DNA from: Devosia sp. XK-2
GTDB lineage: Bacteria; Pseudomonadota; Alphaproteobacteria; Rhizobiales; Devosiaceae
DNA length: 64,000 nt
Reading direction: 5' to 3'
NCBI RefSeq assembly: GCF_037113415.1
Contig: NZ_CP146608.1
Coordinates: 3,195,001 to 3,259,000, forward strand
A program made the translations under genes and the position numbers. Of this stretch, positions 53,060-63,077 are shown piece by piece. Under the pieces are notes generated by a model that worked only from the letters and a program-made list of their open reading frames with translations, ran no database searches and had not been told where the DNA came from. Position 1 is the stretch's first letter. Every line of letters starts with the position of its first letter.

Positions 53060-55051
53060 ATGTTCAAAAGCTTCGTCATCAATCCGCCGGTCTTTTTCGG
53101 ATCGGTGGTCATCATTGCCATTTTCCTCGCCATTGGCGTGGTTTTTCCCAATAGCGCCGGCACCTTTTTCGGCGCTTTGCAGTCGGGCATTCTCACCAGC
53201 TTCGGCTGGCTCTACCTGCTCGCCGTCGGCATATTCCTCATTGCCGTGCTGCTGCTTTGCCTCGGGCGCTATGGGCGGCTCAAGCTGGGCCCTGACGATT
53301 CCACCCCCGATTTCAAATTCACCTCGTGGATCGCCATGCTCTTTGCCGCCGGCATGGGCATTGGCTTGATGTTCTATGCGGTGGGCGAACCCATGACCCA
53401 TTTCATGGCCCCGCCGACCGCCGAGCCGCGCACCGTCGAGGCCATGCGCGAAGCCATGAGCGTCACCTTCTTCCATTGGGGCATTCATGCCTGGGCCATT
53501 TATGCCGTGGTCGGGTTGTCGCTGGCCTATTTCGGCTATCGCTACAATCTGCCCTTGACCATTCGTTCGGGCCTCTATCCGCTGCTCAAGGAGCGGATCA
53601 ACGGACCCATCGGCCATGCCGTCGACATCTTCGCCATTGTCGGCACCATGTTCGGCATTGCCACCTCGCTCGGCCTCGGCGTCTCCCAGATCAATGCCGG
53701 ATTGAACTATCTGCTGGGCGTCCCGATCACGCCCATGGTGCAATTGCCGCTGATCGCCGTGATCACGGCCCTTGCGACTGTTTCAGTGGTCACCGGGCTC
53801 GACAAGGGCGTGCGCATTCTCTCCGAGACCAATCTGGTCGTGGCTATCCTGCTCATGTTCTTCGTGCTCTTTGTGGGGCCAACCGCCAGCCTCTTTCGCG
53901 ATTTTGTGCAAAATCTCGGGCTCTATCTCGACAGGCTGGTGCTGCGCACCTTCAACATCTACGCCTATGAGCCCACCCCCTGGATCGATGCCTGGACCCT
54001 GTTCTACTGGGCCTGGTGGATTTCCTGGTCGCCTTTTGTGGGCATGTTCATCGCCCGTATTTCCCGCGGCCGCACAGTGCGCGAATTCGTCACCGCCGTT
54101 TTGTTCATCCCCGCCGGCTTCACCTTTTTCTGGATGACCGTTTTCGGCAATACCGGCATTTTCATCGATACCGGCGTGGCTGCGGGCGCATTGGGCACTG
54201 CCATTGCCAATGACGTATCGGTGGGCCTGTTCCAGTTCTTCCAATATCTCCCCTTCCCCGCCGTAACCTCGACCCTGGCCATTCTTCTGGTGGCGATCTT
54301 TTTTATCACCTCGTCCGACTCCGGTTCACTGGTTGTGGATTCCATCGCAGCGGGCGGGGAGACGGCCACCACCACCGGCCAGCGCGTCTTCTGGTGCGTC
54401 CTCGAAGGCGTCGTCGCCTCGGGCCTGCTCCTGGCCGGGGGCCTTGGTGCCCTGCAATCGGCCACCATAGCCAGCGCCCTGCCCTTCACCTTCGTCATGC
54501 TGGCCCTGGTCTGGTCGCTCTTTGTCGGCATGCGCGCCGACCTTGCCCAACAGGAAGCTCATGCCACCCCCGCCTTTGCCCCGGCCCAACCGGCTTCCGG
54601 CGTCACCTGGCAGCGGCGCCTCGGCCTCATGCTGCGGGCCCCCGGTGAGCGCGATGTCACCCAATTCCTCGAAAAGGAGGCCCGCCCCGCCCTCGCCCAG
54701 GTGGCCCAGGAACTGTCCCAGCGTGGCCGCCCGGCCGAGGTGATGGAAGAAGAGGGCGGCGGCATCGCCCTCAGGGCCCCCGCCGAAGGGGTGCGCGACT
54801 TCGTCTATGGGGTGGCGCTGGCCAGCCAGCCCATGCCCATTCTGGCACCCCTAGGGGGCGGCAAGCCCGACCTGCGCTATGAGGCCCGCACCTATTTCTC
54901 CAGCGGCGGCCGCGGCTACGACATTATGGGCATGCATCGCGATCAGATCATCGCCGATATCCTGGTGCAGTTCGAACGCTACCTGCACCTGACCCATTCC
55001 ACCGAGTCGCAAATCCTGCATGCTGCGCCCGAGCACCCCAGCGGGACGTAA
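53060..55051 (+). CDS. BCCT family betaine/choline/carnitine transporter
   Basis: A 663-residue inner-membrane transporter with about 12 helices. The signature [21 protein letters not shown] is visible in the middle, with the [14 protein letters not shown] segment earlier. A C-terminal ~170-residue cytoplasmic domain, as in BetT/BetP, may sense osmotic stress. It imports an osmoprotectant such as choline or betaine. The start, ATG at 53060, has GGGG upstream. No bet synthesis gene is in the window. Confidence 0.94.
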   Translation: MFKSFVINPPVFFGSVVIIAIFLAIGVVFPNSAGTFFGALQSGILTSFGWLYLLAVGIFLIAVLLLCLGRYGRLKLGPDDSTPDFKFTSWIAMLFAAGMGIGLMFYAVGEPMTHFMAPPTAEPRTVEAMREAMSVTFFHWGIHAWAIYAVVGLSLAYFGYRYNLPLTIRSGLYPLLKERINGPIGHAVDIFAIVGTMFGIATSLGLGVSQINAGLNYLLGVPITPMVQLPLIAVITALATVSVVTGLDKGVRILSETNLVVAILLMFFVLFVGPTASLFRDFVQNLGLYLDRLVLRTFNIYAYEPTPWIDAWTLFYWAWWISWSPFVGMFIARISRGRTVREFVTAVLFIPAGFTFFWMTVFGNTGIFIDTGVAAGALGTAIANDVSVGLFQFFQYLPFPAVTSTLAILLVAIFFITSSDSGSLVVDSIAAGGETATTTGQRVFWCVLEGVVASGLLLAGGLGALQSATIASALPFTFVMLALVWSLFVGMRADLAQQEAHATPAFAPAQPASGVTWQRRLGLMLRAPGERDVTQFLEKEARPALAQVAQELSQRGRPAEVMEEEGGGIALRAPAEGVRDFVYGVALASQPMPILAPLGGGKPDLRYEARTYFSSGGRGYDIMGMHRDQIIADILVQFERYLHLTHSTESQILHAAPEHPSGT

Positions 55052-55239
55052 CGGGCATTGGGACACTGGGACCCGCAGCATGGGTTACCGCCATTCGAGC
55101 CTAGCTCTCATGGCCTTCTGCCCTCGAAAGGCTCCACCGGAGCCTTCCGACCTGCGGCACGGGTCGAAGCTTGCACCCACCACAGCTTTGAGGCACACCC
55201 GTCTGCATCAGTTTGATTTGCCCGCGCAAGGTTCTGTCC
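55052..55239. other. Gap before argJ holding the structured repeat
   Basis: Contains copy 2 of the dispersed repeat and no gene. AAGG near 55228-55231 lies before the argJ ATG at 55240. Confidence 0.5.
55089..55169 (+). repeat. Dispersed structured repeat, copy 2
   Basis: Its first 31 bases are identical to 18226-18256. Eight bases later is hairpin AAGGCTCC/GGAGCCTT with loop ACC (55128-55146), then CCTGCGG (55151-55157) and CGAAG (55165-55169). Spacings equal those of copy 1 except for one base at the end. The stem sequence is unrelated to that of copy 1 but fully paired. Confidence 0.8.
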
Positions 55240-56475
55240 ATGGCTGCCCATCCGGTTTCCCCGCTCGCTCCGAAATCCTATCCGGATCTGCCGGCCATCG
55301 AGGGGGTGCGCTTCGCCACGGCCGAGGCTGGCATCAAATATAAGAACCGCACCGACGTGCTGCTCATGGCCTTTGACGAAGGCACGGTGGCGGCGGGCGT
55401 CCTCACCCGCTCCAAATGCTCCTCGGCCGCCGTCGACTGGTGCCGCGCTAACCTGCCTGGCGGCAAGGCCCGGGGTCTCGTGGTCAATTCGGGCAATGCC
55501 AATGCCTTTACCGGGGTCAAGGGCAAGGACGCCGTGCAGCAGACTGCCGAGATCGCCGCCAAGGCATTGGGCTGCTCCACCGATGAAATTTTCCTGGCCT
55601 CCACCGGGGTCATCGGCGAACCGCTCGATGCCGGCAAATTTACCGGTGTGCTGGACGAGACCGCCACCCGCCTGGGTGCCACGCCCTGGATTGACCCCGC
55701 CAAAGCCATCATGACCACCGACACCTATCCCAAGCTCTCGGGCGCCGTGCTCGACATCGACGGGGTCGAGGTCAAGATCAATGGCATTGCCAAGGGCTCG
55801 GGCATGATCGCCCCGGACATGGCAACTATGCTCAGCTTCGTCGTTACCGACATGCCCATCGCAGCTGACGTGCTCCAGTTCCTGCTGGCCAAACACAACC
55901 AGACCAGTTTCAATTCCATCACCGTCGACAGCGACACCTCCACCTCCGACACCCTGCTCGCCTTCGCCACCGGCAAGGCCGCGCTCGAGCCGATCCTGAG
56001 CCTCGATGATCCGCGTGCCGAAATCTTTGGGCAAGCCTTGTCCGACGTGCTGTTCGAACTGGCCATTCACGTGGTCCGCGACGGCGAGGGCGCGACCAAA
56101 CAGGTTTCAGTCCATGTCGAAGGCGCCGTCTCGGACCAAAGCGCCTTCCGCATCGCCAAGGCCATTGCCGATTCTCCATTGGTCAAAACCGCCATTGCCG
56201 GCGAAGACGCCAATTGGGGGCGTGTCGTCATGGCCGTGGGCAAGGCGGGCGAACCGGCCGATCGTGACAGGCTCGCCATCCGCTTCGGCGATCTGGTGGT
56301 GGCCCGCAACGGCGAACGCGCCGAGGGTTATGACGAGGCCGCCACCAGCGCTTATATGAAGGGCGAGGAACTGGAATTGACCGTATCCCTGGGCCTGGGG
56401 GACGGCGCAGCGACCGTCTATACCTGCGATCTCACCCATGGCTACATCACCATCAACGGCGACTATCGGAGCTGA
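55240..56475 (+). CDS. argJ: Bifunctional glutamate N-acetyltransferase/amino-acid acetyltransferase ArgJ
   Basis: Makes N-acetylglutamate by moving acetyl from N-acetylornithine, in the cyclic arginine pathway. 411 residues. The self-cleavage site is in [16 protein letters not shown], where the threonine of ATML is the new N terminus of the beta chain. The ATG at 55240 gives [18 protein letters not shown] and has AAGG upstream; a TTG at 55213 is an alternative. It heads the argJ-GNAT-mutT operon. Confidence 0.97.
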   Translation: MAAHPVSPLAPKSYPDLPAIEGVRFATAEAGIKYKNRTDVLLMAFDEGTVAAGVLTRSKCSSAAVDWCRANLPGGKARGLVVNSGNANAFTGVKGKDAVQQTAEIAAKALGCSTDEIFLASTGVIGEPLDAGKFTGVLDETATRLGATPWIDPAKAIMTTDTYPKLSGAVLDIDGVEVKINGIAKGSGMIAPDMATMLSFVVTDMPIAADVLQFLLAKHNQTSFNSITVDSDTSTSDTLLAFATGKAALEPILSLDDPRAEIFGQALSDVLFELAIHVVRDGEGATKQVSVHVEGAVSDQSAFRIAKAIADSPLVKTAIAGEDANWGRVVMAVGKAGEPADRDRLAIRFGDLVVARNGERAEGYDEAATSAYMKGEELELTVSLGLGDGAATVYTCDLTHGYITINGDYRS

Positions 56476-56476
56476 C

Positions 56477-57226
56477 GTGACGCTCCCATCGGTTGAAACT
56501 TTCGAACGGGCCGGTCTCGAGGCCTGGCCAGGCATCACCGTCCAGTGGGATGGCAATTGGGTGCGCCGCGCCTCCGGCGGCTATACCAAACGCGCCAATT
56601 CGGCCCAATGCTTCGACCCGGCCGACGATGCCGATGTCGATCTCAGGATCATCAGCGCCAGCTCCTGGCTGATCGTCAATGGCGCCAAGCCGGTCTTCCG
56701 TATCACCCCGCTTTCGGCGCCCGCCCTCAACCAGGCGCTCGATCAGGCCGGCTGGGTCGAGATCGACAAGTCCCACCTCTACGCCATGGAACTCGGCGCC
56801 CATGAGCCGGATGCTGAGGGTAGGTCATTATCCCTGCTCGACCCCGAATTTCTAGCGGCCCAGCAAAAGCTGCAAGGCCATGATGACGCCATGCTGGTGC
56901 GCATGCGCGCCCTGCTGGCGGTCATGGCGGTGCCCGCCTGCGGCATCGTCGTCCATCGCGATGGCGAGGCGGCCGCCGCGGGCCTGATGGCCATTTCCAA
57001 CGGCATTGTCATCGCCGGAAATGTCATTACCGACCCGACGCGACGCCGCCAGGGCCTGGGCACTGCCATGATGCGCACTGGCCTGGCCTGGGCCCGCGAC
57101 AAGGGCGCCACCATCGCCGCCCTCAACGTCCAGGCTGACAACCCCGCCGGCAAGGCGCTCTACCAATCCCTCGGCTATAGCCATCAATACGACTACTCAT
57201 ACCGCATTCCCGGAGCACCCAAGTGA
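56477..57226 (+). CDS. GNAT family N-acetyltransferase
   Basis: A 249-residue acetyltransferase. The C-terminal GNAT motif is DPTRRRQGLGTAMMRTGLAWARDKG, followed by LNVQADNPAGKALYQSLGY. The N-terminal half is less conserved and may bind the substrate. The start is GTG at 56477, one base after the argJ stop, with GGAG upstream, so it is coupled to argJ. Its stop overlaps the mutT start (GTGA). The target is unknown. Confidence 0.87.
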   Translation: MTLPSVETFERAGLEAWPGITVQWDGNWVRRASGGYTKRANSAQCFDPADDADVDLRIISASSWLIVNGAKPVFRITPLSAPALNQALDQAGWVEIDKSHLYAMELGAHEPDAEGRSLSLLDPEFLAAQQKLQGHDDAMLVRMRALLAVMAVPACGIVVHRDGEAAAAGLMAISNGIVIAGNVITDPTRRRQGLGTAMMRTGLAWARDKGATIAALNVQADNPAGKALYQSLGYSHQYDYSYRIPGAPK

Positions 57227-57630
57227 CCGACAAACCCCTGCTGCTCGTGGTCGCCTGCGCCCTTGTCGATGCTGACCGGCGGGTGCTCATTGCCCAGCGT
57301 CCCGAGGGCAAGGCCATGGCGGGCCTATGGGAATTTCCCGGCGGCAAGGTTGAGCCCGATGAGACGCCGGAAGCCGCGCTGATCCGTGAGCTCAAGGAAG
57401 AGCTGGGGATCGAGACCAAGCAGGCGTGCCTGGCTCCGCTATCCTTCGTAAGCCACGCTTACGAAAACATTCACCTGTTAATGCCACTTTACGTCTGCCG
57501 GAAATGGCAGGGAACGCCGCAGACCCACGAGCACCAGGCCCTCAAATGGGTGCGCCCGCAGGCTTTGCGCGACTACCCCATGCCACCGGCTGACGAACCC
57601 TTGATCGCAGCTCTTTGCGATCTTCTCTAA
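57223..57630 (+). CDS. mutT: 8-oxo-dGTP diphosphatase MutT
   Basis: Cleans oxidised dGTP from the nucleotide pool. 135 residues with a full Nudix box: GGKVEPDETPEAALIRELKE then ELGI. The substrate-side segments REALKW-like EHQALKWV and PPADEPLI match MutT. The start is GTG at 57223 inside the stop of the GNAT gene. A small GCGGCC/GGCCGC hairpin at 57637-57652 follows, without a T tract. Confidence 0.95.
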   Translation: MTDKPLLLVVACALVDADRRVLIAQRPEGKAMAGLWEFPGGKVEPDETPEAALIRELKEELGIETKQACLAPLSFVSHAYENIHLLMPLYVCRKWQGTPQTHEHQALKWVRPQALRDYPMPPADEPLIAALCDLL

Positions 57631-57667
57631 CCGGGCGCGGCCAGAAGGCCGCAAGCAGGGAGCAGAG

Positions 57668-57865
57668 ATGCCAAGGCAGATCATGCGGCGCTTTCTCGCC
57701 GATCAAACCGGAACCACGGCCATAGAATATGCGCTGATCGGCACATTGATCGGTGTGGCGCTGCTCGCCACCTTTACCGTTTTCGGCAATGCGGTCGGCG
57801 AATTGTTCAATACCCAGGCTGCCGACACCCTGAAATCGGCCTCCAACAAGATCGGCAGCTACTGA
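57668..57865 (+). CDS. Flp family type IVb pilin
   Basis: A 65-residue Flp/Fap pilin. The prepilin peptidase site is TG-TTAIEYALIG, with the glutamate at +5 after cleavage, followed by the hydrophobic helix GTLIGVALLATFTVFG. Flp pilins form Tad pili used for surface attachment. No other tad or cpa gene is in the window, so this is an orphan pilin gene that would depend on a Tad system elsewhere. The ATG has GGGAGCAG upstream. Confidence 0.92.
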   Translation: MPRQIMRRFLADQTGTTAIEYALIGTLIGVALLATFTVFGNAVGELFNTQAADTLKSASNKIGSY

Positions 57866-57871
57866 GCGCGT

Positions 57872-59350
57872 CTAGGGCCGCGCCACGATCTTGTAATCCT
57901 GCCCCGGCACCAGCGGATCGCCCGGGTAAAGATTGTTGAGAATATAGAACAGCTCCCGCGCGCCGGCGATATTGGCCATTTGCTGGGCCAGCCGGTCGGC
58001 ATTATCGCCGGGCCGGGCCTTCACCAGCTTGATGGCCAGCCGCCGGATCTGCGAGAGATCGGTGGCATTGGTGCGCCGGAAGCTTTCCAATGTCGCCTGC
58101 GCGCCCTGCGAGAACCGCTGACTGTCGCTCTTGGCGGCAAAGATGAAGCGATAGACCTCGCCATCGAGCCGCATCACCGCCACGCGGAAGAACCATTGAT
58201 CGGTCTGCGCCAACCCCGAGGCCATCTCGATGCCATTGTGCTGGCTGGCCTGCACCGTGTCGGTCTTGAGCCCGGCAATCCACCCCGATTTGAGATAATC
58301 GGTCAGCGACATGCTGGGCTGGACCTGGGCACTGTCGAAACGCACCGCCTCGCCATCGCCGGCCACCCCGACCACCGCGCTTTGCGAGGTCTGCAGCGTA
58401 TAGCCATGCGGCACGGTGAAGGTGAATTTATTGGCCGGATGGATGAAGCGCTGCCCCACAATCGAGCCCTGCGCCGGACTGTCCCCGAAGCTGAGGCCGG
58501 AAATGGCCGAGAGATAGGCCTCGCGATCCGATTCGCCCGCACTGGTCGCCCCGAACATGGACCGCGCCGTGCTCATGGCCGTTTCGATACGCGCCGGGGT
58601 CGAGGGATGCGATGACAGGAACCCGTCGCTGCCGCTGGCTGCACCCGCCGAGAAGGCGGCAAACCGGCTCATGACCCCCAGAAAGCGGGCCGCCGCCTGT
58701 GGGTCATATCCGGCCTTGCCGGAAAATTTGATGCCTTCCTTGTCGGCGTCCAGCTCCTGGTTCTGGCTGAAGGCGGCAAGCTGTTCGCGGGTACGGTTGG
58801 CGGTGGCATCGGCCGATGTATCGCCGCCGAAAATTCCGGTGATCACGCGATCGACAATCCGCGTCTGGCGTGTGCGGTCGGTCCGGGCCCGGGCATGGCG
58901 CAGGGTGACATGGGCAATCTCATGCGCCAGCACCGCCGCCAATTCGCTGGTATCGGAGGCCAGCGCCAGAATGCCGCGCGTCACATAAATATAGCCGCCG
59001 GGCAGCGCGAAGGCATTGACCTCGGATGTATCCAGAATAGTGACCTGGAATTGCGCATTGGGCTGATTAGCCGCCGCCAGGAGCCGGCCCACAATGCGGG
59101 CCACCATGATCTCGGCCTGACGGTCCTCATAGACACCGCCATAGGCGGCGACGATGCGTGGATGCTCGCGCAACCCCACAACCGAATCGTCTGGATCGGT
59201 GCCCTCCGGCACCACTGTGGGCGCGGGATTATCCCCCGTGCGCGCCACATTGATGCCAGAACCGACCAGCGACGAACAGGCCGTCAGCGCCACAAGGCCG
59301 ACCGCCAGAACCCCCAACCGCCAGAATTTGCTACCCATTTGCGCGGTCAT
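57872..59350 (-). CDS. M48 family metalloprotease lipoprotein
   Basis: A 492-residue protein with lipobox LTAC near residue 22. The M48 zinc motif HEIAH is in LAAVLAHEIAHVTLRHARA, and the third ligand in QELDADKEG. The C-terminal part contains a LysM-like segment (IKLVKARPGDNADRLAQQMA) and ends PGQDYKIVARP. It resembles BepA/YfgC-type proteases that maintain outer-membrane proteins. It overlaps the upstream SNase-like gene by 4 bases. Confidence 0.9.
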   Translation of the reverse strand: MTAQMGSKFWRLGVLAVGLVALTACSSLVGSGINVARTGDNPAPTVVPEGTDPDDSVVGLREHPRIVAAYGGVYEDRQAEIMVARIVGRLLAAANQPNAQFQVTILDTSEVNAFALPGGYIYVTRGILALASDTSELAAVLAHEIAHVTLRHARARTDRTRQTRIVDRVITGIFGGDTSADATANRTREQLAAFSQNQELDADKEGIKFSGKAGYDPQAAARFLGVMSRFAAFSAGAASGSDGFLSSHPSTPARIETAMSTARSMFGATSAGESDREAYLSAISGLSFGDSPAQGSIVGQRFIHPANKFTFTVPHGYTLQTSQSAVVGVAGDGEAVRFDSAQVQPSMSLTDYLKSGWIAGLKTDTVQASQHNGIEMASGLAQTDQWFFRVAVMRLDGEVYRFIFAAKSDSQRFSQGAQATLESFRRTNATDLSQIRRLAIKLVKARPGDNADRLAQQMANIAGARELFYILNNLYPGDPLVPGQDYKIVARP

Positions 59351-60192
59351 TGCCTCGCCAGAACCTCGATCTGCTCGGGATGGGTGACCTCGATGCGTGG
59401 ACCATCCCGTTTGTCCACCCACCCGCGCACGCGGATCAGCGCCCCGTCCAGCGTCAGCGGATCCAACCCGTCCTGGGCGAAAAGCCGAAGCGCCGGGGCT
59501 TCCAAAACCACGGTGAAGTCTTCCTTCCAGATCCGGCCGAAATTGAGGTAGACCCGCGAGCCGCTCCGGTCAGCCAGCAGCACCCGGCCCTCGACCAATT
59601 CATAACTGCCCGCCAGCCCTGCCAGTTCGGCCGGTCGTTCCGCCGCTCGCACCCTGTAATAGGGATCGGCCCAGATTCCAAGCCGCTCGGCGCGGGCCTG
59701 GGCCTCGCCCGCAAAGAGTTGATCGAGGCATTGCCGGTTGTCCGGGAAGGAATAGACCCGCGCCAGTCCGGTTTGCACCATATGCAATTGTGCCCAGACC
59801 AGGTCCTCGTTGCCATCGGACACAAACAGATGTGCCAAAGCGCGGTCATACCGATCCACTTCCTCGCCGCCATAGCCCAGCTGCACCGATTTATGCAGCA
59901 CCAGCGCTTCGAGCGCCGATTTGGCCTCCGGCGCCAGCGGCCAGGTGGGAAATCCCTCGCGACCCAAAGGCAGTTTTGGCGCCTGGGTGCCGATCAGCCG
60001 CACCACCAGCCCCGAATCGAGCACCACCGTATCGCCATCGGTCACCTTGACCACCTGACCGGCCGGTACCATGCGCAGGGCCTCGCAAGCCTGCGCCTGA
60101 GCTGGGCCCAATCCCGCCAGCATGACGGTGGCAAAAGATGCAAATGTGGTGCGGCGCAAGCAGAAGGCCCCTTGAAACTGTTCATTCACCAT
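59347..60192 (-). CDS. SNase-like (thermonuclease-fold) secreted protein
   Basis: A 281-residue protein with an N-terminal signal ending near AQAQA. The staphylococcal nuclease fold is visible: KVTDGDTVVLDSGLVVRLIG, then DRYDRALAHLFVSDG. The catalytic pattern of SNase (R..E..R) is incomplete by eye, because the expected E-after-R position reads IGTQAPK, so activity is uncertain. A C-terminal OB-like part follows (LLADRSGSRVYLNFG). It is coupled to the M48 lipoprotein gene. Confidence 0.85.
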   Translation of the reverse strand: MVNEQFQGAFCLRRTTFASFATVMLAGLGPAQAQACEALRMVPAGQVVKVTDGDTVVLDSGLVVRLIGTQAPKLPLGREGFPTWPLAPEAKSALEALVLHKSVQLGYGGEEVDRYDRALAHLFVSDGNEDLVWAQLHMVQTGLARVYSFPDNRQCLDQLFAGEAQARAERLGIWADPYYRVRAAERPAELAGLAGSYELVEGRVLLADRSGSRVYLNFGRIWKEDFTVVLEAPALRLFAQDGLDPLTLDGALIRVRGWVDKRDGPRIEVTHPEQIEVLARQ

Positions 60193-60313
60193 GCACCCAA
60201 ATACGGCAAAAAAAGATTACTGCCGCCGCAAGGCCTCATACTGGCCCCGCTTTGGTGTGCCCCATTGCCAATCTGTTCGTCGAACGCCAAGCTCAACCCC
60301 GCTGGAGGACTCC

Positions 60314-61144
60314 ATGGACACAAAAGGCACGATCAGAACGGGCACGGCAGGTTGGGTCTTTGCACCATGGCGTGGCACCTTCTTTCCCAAGGGCCTCGTG
60401 CAGAAGAACGAGCTCGCCTATGCCGCCAGCCGCCTGACCAGCATCGAGATCAACGCCACCTTCCGCGCCAATCAAAAGCCGGCCAGCTTCGCCCGCTGGG
60501 CCGGCGAAACCCCTGAGGGTTTCCAGTTCTCGGTCAAGGGCCCGCAATTGGTGACCCATATCAAGCGGTTGAAGAACTGCGCCGAACCCCTGGCTAATTT
60601 TTTCGCCTCCGGTCCCCTGGCGCTAGGCAATCGGCTCGGCCCCTTTGTCTGGCAATTGCCGCCGAACCTGGCCTTTGACAGGGAAAGTTTCGCCGCTTTT
60701 CTCGAACTGCTGCCCAGAACGTCCGAGGCCTACCTGGCGCTTGCCAGGCAGGCCGACAGCACCAAAGCCGAACCGTTCCTCGACGCGACCGAGATCGGCA
60801 CCATCCGCCATGCCATCGAGCCACGGCACCAAAGCTTTGACGCCCCCGAGGCCAATGACCTTTTGGCCAAATATAACATTGCCCGGGTCATTGCCGATAC
60901 CGCAGAGAATCCGGCCCGCGAGCTAACGGCAGATTTCGCCTATTGCCGGCTGCAGGGCCCGGCCCGGCTAGACGCGAACGGCTATGGCCAGGCCGACATC
61001 GACGAGTGGGCAGAGACGATGGGCCAATGGCGCGATGCGGGCCGGGATGTCTATGCCTATTTCGTGCATGAGGATAAATTGCATGCTCCGGCCAATGCCA
61101 TCGCCTTGCGCCGGGCTCTTGGCATCACCCTGCCCGGTGATTGA
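60314..61144 (+). CDS. DUF72 domain-containing protein
   Basis: A 276-residue TIM-barrel-like DUF72 protein. RTGTAGWVFAPWRGTFFPKG is the family opening, followed by SIEINATFRANQKPASFARW. Near the end, YAYFVHEDKLHAPANA is typical. No reaction has been established for the family. The ATG at 60314 follows GGAGG; upstream open sequence lies in the promoter. It diverges from the SNase-like gene. Confidence 0.92.
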   Translation: MDTKGTIRTGTAGWVFAPWRGTFFPKGLVQKNELAYAASRLTSIEINATFRANQKPASFARWAGETPEGFQFSVKGPQLVTHIKRLKNCAEPLANFFASGPLALGNRLGPFVWQLPPNLAFDRESFAAFLELLPRTSEAYLALARQADSTKAEPFLDATEIGTIRHAIEPRHQSFDAPEANDLLAKYNIARVIADTAENPARELTADFAYCRLQGPARLDANGYGQADIDEWAETMGQWRDAGRDVYAYFVHEDKLHAPANAIALRRALGITLPGD

Positions 61145-61224
61145 TCACGAGCGCGTATAGCTCTGGCCAAGGCCGGATTTGCGCACTATTGGCCTAGTCG
61201 CATAGCGTCATACCAGGATTTTTC

Positions 61225-61725
61225 ATGAGCACCACGCGCCCCCTCGACAAGATCGCCGCCGGGTTCGCCTTCATTCTGGGCCTCGCCACCATATTGGGCG
61301 CATTGGGTTCGCAATTCATCGGCGGATTGCAGCCCTGCGAGCTCTGCCTCGAACAGCGCCTGCCCTATTATTGGGGCCTGCCGCTGCTGGCCCTGGCGCT
61401 GATCCTGTGGAACGGCCTGCCACTCACGGTCTGGTATATCGCCATTGCCATTGTCGCCGCGCTCTTTGCCTGGGGCGCCTGGCTCGGCGGCTTCCATGCC
61501 GGCGTCGAATGGGGCTTCTGGCCCGGCCCCACCGCCTGCACCGGCGTGGGCAATGAGCTGTCCATGGACATGCTCAACGACCTGCAGCCCGTCATCGGCT
61601 GCGACGTCGTCCAATTCCGCTTTCTGGGGATTTCCCTGGCTGGCTACAATGCCTTGATTTCGGCCGCTATTGTCGTGCTGCTGCTGGCCGCGATGCTGTT
61701 TCAGGCGCGGCGTGGGCGCACCTAG
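61225..61725 (+). CDS. dsbB: Disulfide bond formation protein DsbB
   Basis: A 166-residue, four-helix inner-membrane quinone reductase that reoxidises DsbA. The first periplasmic cysteine pair is in QPCELCLEQR (residues 38 and 41); the second is in TACTGVGN and VIGCDVV. No dsbA is adjacent. The length is normal. It converges on the HNH gene with 45 bases between them. Confidence 0.92.
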   Translation: MSTTRPLDKIAAGFAFILGLATILGALGSQFIGGLQPCELCLEQRLPYYWGLPLLALALILWNGLPLTVWYIAIAIVAALFAWGAWLGGFHAGVEWGFWPGPTACTGVGNELSMDMLNDLQPVIGCDVVQFRFLGISLAGYNALISAAIVVLLLAAMLFQARRGRT

Positions 61726-61770
61726 CTCAAGGCGCGCCGCGGCCAGATTCCACGGACAGCGCCTGAGCGA

Positions 61771-62328
61771 TCAAGGCTCCAGTTCGATATCCCAATAGAG
61801 ATAGTCGAGCCAGCTCTGGTGCAGATGGTTGGGCGGGAAGGACCGGCCATTATTGTGCAGGTCATGCACGGTCGGCGCATAGGGCGCCTGATGCGGGAAC
61901 ATCTTGATCTCGCTGGGCAGCCGATTGGCTTTCCTGAGGTTGCAAGGCGCGCAAGCCGCCACGACATTCTCCCATGTCGTCAATCCGCCCTTGGAACGCG
62001 GAATGACGTGATCAAAGGTCAGGTCATGCGTCGAGCCGCAATATTGGCACTGGAAGCGGTCGCGCAGGAACACATTGAAGCGCGTGAAGGCCGGATGCCG
62101 CGCCGGCTTGATATAGTCGCGCAGCGACACGACGCTCGGCAGCCGCATTTCGAAGCTGGGCGAGTGGATGACCGTATCGTAGTGGGAAACGATGTTCACC
62201 CGGTCCAGGCACACCGCCTTGATGGCATCCTGCCAGGACCACAATGACAGTGGATAATAGCTGAGCGGCCGAAAGTCGGCGTTCAGTACGAGGGCGGGAC
62301 AAGCCTCAGGCGACACATGGATAGTCAC
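61771..62328 (-). CDS. HNH endonuclease
   Basis: A 185-residue protein. The HNH motif is CQYCGSTHDLTFDHVIPRSK followed by TTWENVVAACAPCNLRKANR: two CxxC pairs frame the His and Asn. It is the stand-alone type conserved across Alphaproteobacteria, with N-terminal FRPLSYYPLSLWSWQDAIKA. It is probably a housekeeping nuclease rather than a mobile one, as no intron or phage gene is nearby. The start is GTG at 62328. Confidence 0.92.
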   Translation of the reverse strand: MTIHVSPEACPALVLNADFRPLSYYPLSLWSWQDAIKAVCLDRVNIVSHYDTVIHSPSFEMRLPSVVSLRDYIKPARHPAFTRFNVFLRDRFQCQYCGSTHDLTFDHVIPRSKGGLTTWENVVAACAPCNLRKANRLPSEIKMFPHQAPYAPTVHDLHNNGRSFPPNHLHQSWLDYLYWDIELEP

Positions 62329-62417
62329 TTGAGTCTCCCGAAGCGGGAATCGCGTAAGTCCATAGCCCTCTTATACTAAGCCCTTTGTGTCGGGCGTGTG
62401 AAGCGGGCACGGCAAGC

Positions 62418-63077
62418 TTATTTTTTGGCCAATGTCTCGATGAAGGCGGTGGCAAAAGCCAGCCCGTCCGGGGCAATGCCATGCCCCACCCCGCGGCTGA
62501 CATGATAGCGGACGTCAAAGCCTGCCTCGCGCAGTGCCGAATCGGCCTCGGCGCTCAGATTGGGATCGACAACGTCATCCATGTCGCCATGCACTAGGCA
62601 AATCGGCGGTGTTGCAAGCTCGACGCCGCCAAATCCATCGGGCGGCAGGAAAGCGCCCGAAAATCCGATCACGCCCATCAAGGTCTGTTCTTGAGGCAAA
62701 GACGTACCGACATGCAGCGCCATCATCGCGCCCTGGCTGAAACCGGCCAGGATTGTCCGCTCCGGCACAATCCCGGTCTGCGCCCACAGATCGTTGAGAA
62801 ATTCCACCACAACCGGCCGCGCCGAAACCACGCCGGTCTGCCGGCTGGCCAGCCGGTCGCCGGCCCAATCGATGGCAAACCATTGGTAGCCGCCCATACC
62901 CAATGGCTCTGGCGCATTGGGGGAAACGAACAGCGCTCCGGGTAAAAGCCTCTGCCAATGCGGCGCCAGCCCGATCAGGTCATTGCCATCGCTGCCATAG
63001 CCATGCAGCAAAACCACGGCGCTATCGGGTGCCCCGCCATTGGCAGGGGCAAGCATGGGGCCGGAAAGTTTGGTCAT
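62418..63077 (-). CDS. Alpha/beta hydrolase (carboxylesterase/phospholipase family)
   Basis: A 219-residue esterase. The nucleophile is in GFSQGAMMA near residue 114, the acid in VHGDMDDVVDP, and the histidine in GVGHGIAPDG. The pattern is that of small carboxylesterases such as the YpfH type. The ATG overlaps the stop of the glycosylase gene (ATGA). The substrate is unknown. Confidence 0.9.
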   Translation of the reverse strand: MTKLSGPMLAPANGGAPDSAVVLLHGYGSDGNDLIGLAPHWQRLLPGALFVSPNAPEPLGMGGYQWFAIDWAGDRLASRQTGVVSARPVVVEFLNDLWAQTGIVPERTILAGFSQGAMMALHVGTSLPQEQTLMGVIGFSGAFLPPDGFGGVELATPPICLVHGDMDDVVDPNLSAEADSALREAGFDVRYHVSRGVGHGIAPDGLAFATAFIETLAKK

